Assembly: GCF_003576645.1 (NCBI RefSeq)
Contig: NC_044917.1
Location: 7,843,110-7,907,109 of the forward strand
Source: Ipomoea triloba
Lineage: Eukaryota; Streptophyta; Magnoliopsida; Solanales; Convolvulaceae
Direction of reading: 5' to 3'
DNA length: 64,000 nucleotides
Under the pieces are notes generated by a model, which saw only the letters and a list, made by a program, of their open reading frames with translations, was not told the origin of the DNA and made no database searches. Both the position numbers and the translations under genes were made by a program. Below, piece by piece: positions 23,585 through 32,782 of the stretch (its first letter is position 1; every line of letters starts with the position of its first letter).

Positions 23585-23589
23585 TCTAA

Positions 23590-23685
23590 TATGGTCCAGT
23601 AACACCAAGTTGGTTCATTATATGAAAAATTATAGACTTGAATCTCAGTGGAGTCGATATTGTAATAGGTTGAGAAAGTAGTTAT
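23590..23685 (+). mobile_element. 5' part of a SINE, interrupted by the CACTA element
   Basis: A B-box-like segment (CTTGAATCTCAGTGGAG) is followed by GTAATAGGTTGAGAAAGTAG, as in the other SINE copies. The sequence stops at the CACTA insertion. The missing 3' end is at 27542-27593. The 5' end is diverged or trimmed next to the LTR element. Confidence 0.6.
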
Positions 23686-23987
23686 CACTACAAGAAAAAT
23701 GCACATACACAACATTAAAAAGACAACGGTTTTTGACAAAAGTGTTATCTTTTGTGTAAAAGACAACACTTTTGGACAAAACCGTTGTCTTTGACGCAAC
23801 ACTTTTATCAAAGACAACGGGTTTTACTGAACCGTTGTTTTTAGTGTGTTGTCTTTGTGCATTTTGTCAAAATACAACACCGCAAAGGCAATGATTTTTA
23901 AAAACCGTTGTCTATGTGCATTTAAAAAAAAAAGGCAACAGTTTTATGTAACCGTTGTCGTTTGTGTGTTGTCTTTAAGCACATTTG
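23686..23987 (+). mobile_element. Left-end fragment of the CACTA element, first assembled copy
   Basis: Begins CACTACAAGAAAAATGC and runs through AGACAACGG/CCGTTGTC subterminal repeats up to the N at 23988. It is the same as 25409-25709, so it is probably an assembly duplicate and not a separate insertion. Confidence 0.6.
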
Positions 23988-23988
23988 N
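23988..23988. other. Single N at the junction of a duplicated segment
   Basis: Left of the N the sequence is inside a CACTA left end. Right of it the sequence jumps back into the LTR element interior. This points to an unresolved join. Confidence 0.85.
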
Positions 23989-25709
23989 GGTTTGATCAAC
24001 CTGCACGGATTTGTCCGGTTGATTGTGCCCATGCCTCGTCATGGCACTTGAAAAAGGACCATTGTGGTCGCAAAAGGGCCATTGTGGTCGCAAAAGGACT
24101 ATTGTGGTCGCAAAAATATATATAATAATAAATAAAATCCCGCGCTCCCGCGATGAGACCAAAATGGTCGCCCAAATACCGGCTTGGTGAAAAAGATGCC
24201 CTTGGCACAAAGAAAAAAGGACCATTGTAGTCGCAAAAGGACCATTGTGGTCGCAAAAAAAATAATTATAAAAATCCCGCTCCTCAGCAATGAGACCCCT
24301 GTGATCGTCAAAGCACCAGCTCGGTAAAAAAGATGCCTTTGGCACAAAAAATCTTGCGCAATATAGTGGCTTTGGGTGCCTGCACAGCCCCAAAGTGGTG
24401 CATTAAGTCGTTAGGTATCCCTCGGAGTGAGGGTTCATTTTTAGTTATAGAAGTGGAGTTAGGAACTAACTTAGGATTTGCATATCAGGATAGGCATGCA
24501 TTACACGCATATTTGCATTTTTTATCTCAACTTTTTGCAGGAAGATGTCTACTCCATACCCTGAAAAGCTCACTGGACGATGGACATGAAGAATCACTGG
24601 AGATTCAACCTGGAAAGGCTGATCAAGCTGCATAAACAACCAAGACAAACCCTTAATAGTCTTAAATGATTACGCCTTTTTGGTTGTACTCTTTTTCCCT
24701 TAGCTAGGTTTTTTCCCATAGGGTTTTTCTTAGTCTAAGGTTTTTAACGAGGCAACCAGCGTAAATCACGCCCCTCATGCTCAACTCAGACTTGAGGGGT
24801 TCATCACAGACTATTAAGGCATTCAGACCGGGGAGACTTGGCTTATAACAAGTTGGTCGCCCGGAGCACATTTTACTTCTCGAACCTGACGACTCTCGCA
24901 GATTCAAGAAGTGGGGGACTTGTGATGGGTAAATACCCCCAGGGACTACTGTAGAAATATAATGTGTATAGTCCGTGTAATATTGTACCCCTAAAAGTCG
25001 GGTGTCCCTTAGAAATTGTTAAGGGTCAAATGTAATATTATATTCCTGAAGGGTCAGGTCCTATTTCTATATAAAGGACCGACCCTCCCTTTAATGGCAT
25101 CCTGGATCCTGGATCCTCAATCTGAAGGACTCACTGAGCTCCTTCCTTCTCCCTTCCATCTTCTTCTCTCTTCTTCTCCAAGAAGGAAGCCATGGCTTCC
25201 TTTCCCCTTCTCCCTGCAATCATCCATACACCGATCCATACACTACATCATACACAATCAAACACACGTGGTGTAAATCCGTACCCCCGTTTACATTTAC
25301 GCCATCATCTAATATGGTCCAGTAACACCAAGTTGGTTCATTATATGAAAAATTATAGACTTGAATCTCAGTGGAGTCGATATTGTAATAGGTTGAGAAA
25401 GTAGTTATCACTACAAGAAAAATGCACATACACAACATTAAAAAGACAACGGTTTTTGACAAAAGTGTTATCTTTTGTGTAAAAGACAACACTTTTGGAC
25501 AAAACCGTTGTCTTTGACGCAACACTTTTATCAAAGACAACGGGTTTTACTGAACCGTTGTTTTTAGTGTGTTGTCTTTGTGCATTTTGTCAAAATACAA
25601 CACCGCAAAGGCAATGATTTTTAAAAACCGTTGTCTATGTGCATTTAAAAAAAAAAGGCAACAGTTTTATGTAACCGTTGTCGTTTGTGTGTTGTCTTTA
25701 AGCACATTT
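23989..25709 (+). repeat. Duplicated 1.72-kb segment (likely assembly artefact)
   Basis: From 24044 on, each position equals the position 1723 bases earlier: LTR element 3' interior, 3' LTR (now 24923-25307), TCTAA, SINE half and CACTA left end. All translated frames in the two copies are identical. The only visible difference is one versus three 42-bp units at the left edge. Duplication of an LTR, its target site, a SINE and a CACTA start as one block is not a transposition product. Confidence 0.8.
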
Positions 25710-26406
25710 GAATAGACAACACTTCAAAGACAACGGTTTATTTTACCGTTGTCTTTGTGAACCCGTTATTATTATTATTATTATTATTATTTAGACAACG
25801 GTTTTATTTAACCGTTGTAGTTGGTGTGTTGTCTTTAAATGCACTTGAATACACAACATACAAAGGCAACGGTATTTTAAAACTGTTGTCTTTGCGCGTT
25901 TATTTTTTTTAAGACAACAGTTTTATTTAGCCGTTATTGTTGGTGTGTTGTTATTAAACGCATTTTAATACACAACACTTCAAAGACAACAATTTTTTAA
26001 AACCGTTGTCTATGTGCATTCGGTTTTTTAATTAAAACCATTGTCATTGATGTGTTGTCTTTAAGTGCACTTGAATACACAACACTACAAAGACAACGAT
26101 TTTTAAAAATCATTGTCTTTGCGCGTTTATTTTTTTTAAAGACAACAATTTTATTTAACCGTTGTCGTTTGTGTGTTGTGTTTAAGCACACTTTAATAGA
26201 CAACACTTCAAAGACAACAGTTTATTAAAATAGTTGTCTTTGCATGTGCACCCGTTTTTTTATTTAGACAACGGTTTTATTTAACCAACGAATTGTATTA
26301 GCGGGTTTGACTAATGGATAATATATAGTGTTTTGTAAAAAAATATTTGATAAAATTAGCTGTTTAGGTTAGCGATTAACATGTAAAATGACCTAAAATG
26401 GTATAC

Positions 26407-26487
<81 letters not shown>
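26407..26487. repeat. TAA microsatellite
   Basis: About 27 uninterrupted TAA/ATA units inside the CACTA element. Confidence 0.95.
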
Positions 26488-26490
<3 letters not shown>

Positions 26491-26810
26491 TGAATAGGTT
26501 GAATAATAATAATAATAAACAACGTCGTGTAATAGGTTAACCCACTATATTTTTTATGTTTATTTTTTTTTTGAAAAATTCAGAATTAAATACCGAAATA
26601 CCTTTGTATTTAATGACATTCAAGTTGTTTTTATTGATAGATGACCAAATTAAAAATGATCATGTCACAATAATAATATAATACTAGGACCAAAAGTGAA
26701 TGTTCTTATAAAAAAGAATTAAAGTTAACTGTCACATATAAATCTAAGACAAAAAATATAATTAACTTTAATAATTTATATAAAATCAAAATTAAAATTA
26801 CGAAAAGGAT

Positions 26811-26915
26811 AGAAGGAAGCAGCATTGCTTCCTTCTATATTCCCACTTTTCCCACCGTGCCACATCGGTGGAAAAAGTGGGAATAGAGCCTTGAGTAGGA
26901 GCCTCAAAGCTCTAA
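26811..26915. repeat. Diverged copy of the serial-hairpin element
   Basis: Arms 26811-26821 / 26826-26836 (11 bp, perfect), then ATTCCCACTTTTCCCACC paired with GGTGGAAAAAGTGGGAAT with one mismatch, enclosing GCCACATCGG. Then GAGCCTTGAG...GCCTCAAAGCTC. It resembles 18311-18384, but the TATA loop is gone. It is nested in the CACTA element. Confidence 0.65.
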
Positions 26916-27541
26916 TATTTCCCAATCTCATTGAGGGTTCGACCCTCAACACCAACGTTTTTTTAAACTAAGTTTATTAATTAATTAACTAGAGGTGTTT
27001 TGAGACAAATTATTTTTTCTCAAAATGTCATATGCAAATGTTGCTAAATGTAGCGTTCGTAAAAATTTATCAAATAATTAATTTGGCATTTTAACGATAC
27101 TAGTTTAAACAACGGTTTTTAATCGTAGTCATTCAAGAAAAGACAACGGTTAAAAATTGTTGTCGTTGCGTGGGACTTACAACAACACCGGTTTTAACAA
27201 CACATTCAATAGACAACGGTTTTTAACCGTTGTCTTTTCAAGAAAAGACAACGGTTAAAACCCATTGTCTTTGCACGAGACTTACAACAACACCGGTTTC
27301 AACAACACTCAATAGACAACGGTTTTTAATCGTTATCTTTTCTAGAAAAGACAACGGTTAAAAACCGTTGTCTATGTGCGTGACTTTCAACAACACCGGC
27401 TTCAACAACACTCAATAGACAACGGTTAAAAAACCGTTGTCTTTTGCGCGGGACTTACAACAACACCGTCTTCAACAACAGAAATTTTACCTTATAGACA
27501 ACGGTTAAAAACCGTTGTCTATGAGCATTTTTCTTGTAGTG

Positions 27542-27593
27542 TATATGGACAACATTGTAATAGAGTCAACAATATTAAAAAAAAAAAAAAAGG
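27542..27593 (+). mobile_element. 3' part of the interrupted SINE
   Basis: TATATGGACAACATTGTAAT, AGAGTCAACAATATT and a 15-base A tail follow the CACTA right end directly. This completes the SINE begun at 23590. Confidence 0.65.
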
Positions 27594-27659
27594 AAGCAAA
27601 AAAACTTAAAACTACAAATGAAAAAGTTAGGCTTGGGACAGTGATGAGTAATTTAAGTT

Positions 27660-27870
27660 AGGATAAGCTTTATTTAGAGCCAATCAAGTTGTACTTCTCA
27701 CATGGGAGGTTGTGAGTTCGAGTCTTAGTGGAGACAATACTAACAGTCTCACGGGTCTCAATCCGTGAGATGTGTCGATCTTTGATTAATGAAGTTAAAG
27801 ATCTAACCCATTAATCAAATACCCGAACCGTCTCACAAATTGTTACCCGTGAGACGGTCTTACACAAGTG
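27660..27870 (+). mobile_element. SINE 5' fragment joined to a short inverted-repeat element
   Basis: GGGAGGTTGTGAGTTCGAGTC with CTTAGTGGAGACAATACT matches the SINE B-box region, but the tail is replaced from about 27738. The following stretch starts AGTCTCACGGGT and ends ACCCGTGAGACGGTCT (about 27845-27858), an inverted repeat that looks like a small MITE inserted in the SINE. Confidence 0.5.
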
Positions 27871-28550
27871 TTACTCAATTGCATTACCCAAAAATCTTGT
27901 TTCAAATTATATTGTCTTTAATATGGGTAGTTGAATACGTACAAACCAAACCTTCCCCGTATTATTTATTTCGTTTTGCGTGTTAAACATCATGTGCATA
28001 CTTCATTTTTTTAAAAAAAAATATATATCTCTTATATATATACACACACAAATATATATGCAAAATTTTTTGTTCAATATTAAAATATTGATAATAAAAA
28101 TATATAAATTTTTTAAATTCATATTATATTTCGTAAATTTTTTAATGTGATAAATTTTAACTATTATATTTGAAATATAAAGAAAAAAAGTGAGAATTTA
28201 TATTTTTGTTTAATAATAATGTAAAATTTTTCATATAATATATTAAAAAATAAAAATAGAATAACAAAATCTATAATATTAAACCAACACCCACATATAT
28301 TGGTATATATACACAAATGTTATTATCTTTACATGAATTTGCTAAGTGATAACCCATTACTGCAGGGGCATTTGGTTATTACGACGAAAAGGAATTACAA
28401 TTTCATAGAAAATGAATAATGTCTTAATAAAGTGAAAATTTAAATTTTAGTGTTTAATTCGCAGGAATACAATTATTGAGAATTTTAATTCCAATGCTTA
28501 GTATACATAAGAATTGAAATAGAAGAACATAAAGTGCAAAATGCTCCTCC
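27871..28550. other. Gene-free AT-rich DNA
   Basis: Nothing beyond simple AT-rich sequence is seen. Confidence 0.4.
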
Positions 28551-28556
28551 TCCTCC

Positions 28557-28637
<81 letters not shown>
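28557..28637. repeat. TTA microsatellite
   Basis: About 27 uninterrupted trinucleotide units, preceded by a few CTC units. On the minus strand this reads as poly-Asn in one frame, which is not a real protein. Confidence 0.95.
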
Positions 28638-28640
<3 letters not shown>

Positions 28641-29981
28641 CCCATACACCATTGGCTGTTGTATAGAAAGAATGAAAATTTTGCTGTTGAAAATTTGGAC
28701 AATTATATTATACCTATGCATAATACAAATTTTGCTATTGAAAACACACATACCAAATTTAAATTTTGCTTTGGAAAATTTTAATTATGTAACACGTGAA
28801 TAAAATAGATGAGAGTTTTTAGAAAACAGATTGAGGGTGACCTACTGATTGACAGAAGAACACGCGCTATGATCGAGATGGATCAGAGATGTCATACATC
28901 AATTTTTGGTTAAAAAAAGAGAGGGTAATTTTGTCTTAATGTTATTATTATTATTTTTTTTTTTCCTAAAAACCACAAAATTGAAATACCAAAGAGGCCA
29001 TGGGATTCTAATTGCATAAAAATAAGAAAATTGTAATTCCGTGGAATTGTAAATCTTTCCAACAAAACGAAGAAATTTGTTTGAATTCGAAAATATGTGA
29101 GAATTAGATGGTAATAGAATTGTAATTCTCTCGACTAGATTCCCTGTCAAGGGACTATCATATTCTCATTTTTGTTAAGCATCGGAAAAAAAATCACACG
29201 TATATTATAGTGATGTATGGAAGCATAATGGGATTCATTGCCCAAATTAATAACACATTACATTTTTATATCTATTTTATTTTAATAATAAAAGAGGATT
29301 TTGAAAATTCAGTTTGATTGATTTATAAATGAGTGGTTAAAAGATTTTTAAAAGTTATTTAGAATTAAAATTTAGATTTTTATAAATCAATACTTTTCTC
29401 ATAATTTTTTTTAACTTAAATATATTTTTATCATTTTTTATCAATAAAATTAAAGTATAACAGATATATCATTAAAAAATTATAATTGAGTTCTTTTTAA
29501 ATGACAACGATATTTGTTATTAACATACAATTACATTAAGTTACTACTGTATGTTAATAAAATCATTTGTTATTGTAGGTTCATCAATATTCCTCCATAT
29601 ATGATCAACAAGAAAAAAAAAATACATGTTCACCATTAATATTATTTTTGTAATCATAGTATAATATTCAATTATTCATAATAAATTAATTTAATTATAA
29701 TAAATTAATGATAATATATCCAAGCATCACTAGGGGATTACACTAGTTTAATAATAAGTTGGAATAAGGATCAGATAGGTCATCACTTAATTGCATACCA
29801 AACTGCAATTAGGTCATCAAACTAAAAAAAATACAATTCAATCCATGAACAATACAAACTCATAAAATTCAACAGAGATTGACATGTTTACTTGAAAGTA
29901 TGTTGATGTGACGCTTACCAATTTTAAAAATAATTTTAAATATTTTTTTAGAAAAAAAAAAAACGACCAAAGACGGTTGTT
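28638..29981. other. Gene-free AT-rich DNA
   Basis: No gene or bounded transposon is supported. Confidence 0.4.
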
Positions 29982-30166
29982 ATCTAAACAAACAATATTT
30001 TTTTTGAGTTCTATTGACTCGGTTACAATGTAGTATTTCTCAACCTACTGAAACACAAAAGGTCAACAAATGTCTCCACTAAGGCTCAAACCCACTCCCT
30101 TTTACATGGAAGTGTAGACCAGGTGCCGCTTGACCACAAGGTCTTTGGCATCTAAACAAACAATAT
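29982..30166 (-). mobile_element. Intact tRNA-derived SINE with a 17-bp target duplication
   Basis: Body 29999-30149 on the minus strand, about 151 bp. Read on that strand, TGGTCAAGCGG fits a Pol III A box and GTTTGAGCC a B box. The 3' part has CAGTAGGTTGAGAAATACTA and GTAACCGAGTCAATAGAACT and ends in an A tail. The 17-base direct repeat ATCTAAACAAACAATAT flanks it exactly (29982-29998 and 30150-30166). This is the reference copy for the SINE pieces at 7.6, 23.6 and 27.7 kb. Confidence 0.88.
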
Positions 30167-30297
30167 AATATAATGTTATCGTAATTTCACATTATTTTCT
30201 GAGATAATTCTATGTTCCTATGTGTAATAGTACGTAATATCAAATTTTGGGCACTAAACGTCACCTTACGGTTAGTTTTATAATTAGATGTACAAAA

Positions 30298-30299
<2 letters not shown>

Positions 30300-30334
<35 letters not shown>
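30300..30334. repeat. TA microsatellite
   Basis: An uninterrupted TA run of about 35 bases. Confidence 0.95.
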
Positions 30335-30337
<3 letters not shown>

Positions 30338-30859
30338 GATAACTGTACTACTTCGTATAATGCATTCTTGCTAAGTAAGTAATCAAAACCATGAACTACG
30401 TACAATGACATTTATGCATTCATGTCTAATGCTAACTTGCCAATATAGTTTTAATCCAACTAACAACACAAGACTTTTAACATGAGGTTTGAATTAAAAA
30501 AAAGTGGTACAATTATAGATAAAATATTTAGATTGTACGTCTAAGTATTTAATTTTGTTATTTAAGTAATCGTTATTTTAAAAAGATTCCAACATCCAAT
30601 AAAAATATATTTCCCAAATTAAACCTAATGAATTTGGTTAGAGTTTTAATTAGCGTACATATTACTTAATTAAGATGTACTCCATACTATATACTAAGAC
30701 AACTTAGATCATCTATTTCAACAAAACGTGTTAGAGTAGTGTTAGACTAAGTGACCAACTTAAGGAAAACAATTCTTTAATATACGGAAAGCCCGTAATT
30801 GCTATTTAAATGTGTTATGGGTGATGCATATTTTATGACCCTATTAAGCAACAATTATT

Positions 30860-31117
30860 GTGTGGATCATGATCTAAAATGACATTGTTGAATTTTATGA
30901 GTTAGAATAATATATACATTATGTGTTAAAATAATGTACATTTTGTATTAAAATAATAAAACTTTTTGGGTAAGATAATGTACATTAGGTGTTAGAATAA
31001 TGTACATTATAAGTTAAGATAATAGAACTTCTAGGGTAAGGTAATATACATTATGTATTAGAATAATGTATATTATAAGTTATAAAAATGTATATTGAAT
31101 TAGACCGTGATCCACAC
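30860..31117. mobile_element. MITE with GTGTGGATCA-type inverted ends
   Basis: The left end GTGTGGATCATGATCTAA and right end TTAGACCGTGATCCACAC are inverted with two mismatches. The interior is repeats of about 30 bp built on ATTATGTGTTA and AATAATGTACATT. The superfamily is not determined. Confidence 0.65.
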
Positions 31118-31145
31118 AGTTGTGTGGACCGTTTATTGCTAACAA

Positions 31146-31248
31146 ACAATGAACTATTAAATTAGTTTAGATTACTCGTAATTAACATGTTCAAACTAAA
31201 AAGATTAATAAACAACTTTTATAGAGAGTCAATCTTAAAACTTTGTAA
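31146..31248. repeat. Direct repeat, copy A, ending at a MITE insertion
   Basis: TAAATTAGTTTAGATTACTC through CTTAAAACTTTGTAA. The same sequence recurs at about 31620-31720. In copy A a MITE splits it from its continuation ACTACGGTAATAGTTAGCTC. Confidence 0.85.
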
Positions 31249-31571
31249 GAGCATCCTCATCAATGGGGTTATTTCACGGTATAAGAGAAGTTTTTGTAAG
31301 TGTGATTAGGAAATAGAAAATGGGAGGGGAGGAAAAATAATAATAAACAAATCTGATTTCAAAAAAAAAAAATGAGGTTGTCAGGCGCGCCCCCTGGGCG
31401 GCTGCTGTGCGCGAAACGCGCACAGCAGCAGAGCATTAAAAAAAAAGGCTTTTACTGTAGCATTATGCGTTATTTGCAGAAGGAACCCTCACCCTCTCTC
31501 TCTTCTCCTCTCTGCCTACATGGCTAAATGTTCTGACATTCTTCTCCCAAAAACCACTGATAAGGGTGGCC
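31249..31571. mobile_element. Tourist-like (PIF/Harbinger) MITE, 323 bp
   Basis: The ends GAGCATCCTCATCAATGG and, inverted, GGCCACCCTTATCAGTGG agree at 13 of 18 positions. The flanking TAA (31246-31248 and 31572-31574) is a 3-bp target duplication, confirmed by the empty site TTTGTAAACTATGG in the second direct repeat. The interior has a perfect 13-bp hairpin around 31398-31426 (GCTGCTGTGCGCG / CGCGCACAGCAGC). Confidence 0.8.
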
Positions 31572-31619
31572 TAAACTACGGTAATAGTTAGCTCCCACAC
31601 CTTTTTTTTTTCTTTTAAA

Positions 31620-31720
31620 CAATGAATCATTAAATTAGTTTAGATTACTCGTAATTAACATGTTCAAACTAAAAAGATTAATAAATAACTTTTATAGAGA
31701 GTCAATCTTAAAACTTTGTA
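31620..31720. repeat. Direct repeat, copy B (empty site)
   Basis: A second copy of 31146-31248 that continues without interruption into ACTATGGTAATAGTCAGCTC, showing the pre-insertion state. Confidence 0.85.
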
Positions 31721-32726
31721 AACTATGGTAATAGTCAGCTCCCACAAATATTGGATTCTAACCAAAGTGTGAAGAAAAATATGTAAATGGCAACCAATTT
31801 AATGATAATAACCGCCAGATCGTATGCATATATAGGCTCCGTTAAATTGTTATTCCGTATATCTTACATTATAAATTCTGGTCACAAAAAATATTATCAT
31901 CTATAATTACATTATGTACTTGTAGCTAATAAATTACTTTGTATGTATTTATTACAATTAATGCAGTATGTATTTGTAATTAACATAATATGTATCTTTA
32001 TTTTATTTATATGTACATAATCGGTTAACTGAAAATACATATTCCATAATAGGTTAATTGTTGTAAATAATATAAATGTCATTTTGAATTAGGATTCACA
32101 ATACAATGTGAACTCTAATCCATAGTATAATTTGCTTTATTTTGTTAGCTTAAAACATGTAATAACAAGTATTTTGTGAGCCTAGTCCACCAAGAATCAC
32201 AAAGAGCTAAGATAGTTTAGATTGTTTATTGGGGCAACTAAAAAAGTTGGTCAAACAATTGATTTAATAATCATAAAAATCTAAGTTAGACTCTATTTGA
32301 GAACAGTCTATTAGTCTTTTTAGTTTGAGTCGATCAGCTATAAGCAACTTAGACTAGTTTACTTATTTGTGATTCTTTGCTAGCTAGGACAATAAGGCAA
32401 GATTCACCTAAAGTGTATATTTAGATGGCCGCGATAGACTTTCTTGTAAATTAACATTAAAATTGTTTATAATTAACCAATTCAAATTAAAAAAGTCAAT
32501 AAGCCAGCTGCTCGACTTACTTAACAAGTATTGTCGTTATTTAAAAGAAAAAAAAAAGAAAAAAAAAAGAGCTCCATGTAAATAATTATAGTTAAGTATA
32601 TTTTTAGAAAAATGGTGACTGATAAACAAATATTGTACTAGTCCGTACCAAAATACTTGAAAAGTGAAAACTTCGACGAAAGAAACTAAACGCAGAGGCG
32701 AGAGCGCGGGGAACTGGTTAACCGGC
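31721..32726. other. Intergenic DNA upstream of array copy 1
   Basis: No gene is supported. The stretch near 32490-32650 (GCTGCTCGACTTAC, TTGTACTAGTCCGTACCAAA) is shared with the upstream DNA of copies 2 and 3. Confidence 0.45.
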
Positions 32727-32733
32727 TATAAAA
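32727..32733 (+). promoter_or_regulatory. TATA box of array copy 1
   Basis: TATAAAA in AACCGGCTATAAAACGCAC, 50 bases before the ATG. The block around it is conserved upstream of copies 1-3. Confidence 0.7.
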
Positions 32734-32782
32734 CGCACTTCGTCTCGCCTCCTCCTCGTCGTATCTCTCTTCTCCGCCAGCC

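Larger units (their letters stand above)
25409..27541 (+). mobile_element. Non-autonomous CACTA (En/Spm) transposon
   Basis: The left end CACTACAAGAAAAATGC and right end GCATTTTTCTTGTAGTG are inverted repeats. The flanking three bases are TAT on both sides (25406-25408 and 27542-27544), the usual 3-bp CACTA target duplication. Both subterminal regions are packed with AGACAACGG and CCGTTGTCT repeats in both orientations, the arrangement bound by CACTA transposases. There is no transposase frame. A TAA microsatellite and a hairpin repeat lie inside. It is inserted in a SINE. The left end is also present at 23686 in the duplicated segment. Confidence 0.88.

Noticed and set aside
23686..23987. 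A second, independent CACTA insertion
   Set aside because: It is identical to 25409-25709 and is part of the duplicated block at the N. It has no right end of its own.
25409..27541. Repeat array as a possible CRISPR
   Set aside because: This is a plant genome. The repeats are in both orientations, have no uniform spacers, and lie within CACTA terminal repeats.
28454..28702. Asparagine-rich open frame
   Set aside because: It is a translation of the TTA microsatellite.
29999..30149. tRNA gene suggested by the A and B boxes
   Set aside because: No cloverleaf can be formed, and there is a 17-bp target duplication and an A tail. It is a tRNA-derived SINE.
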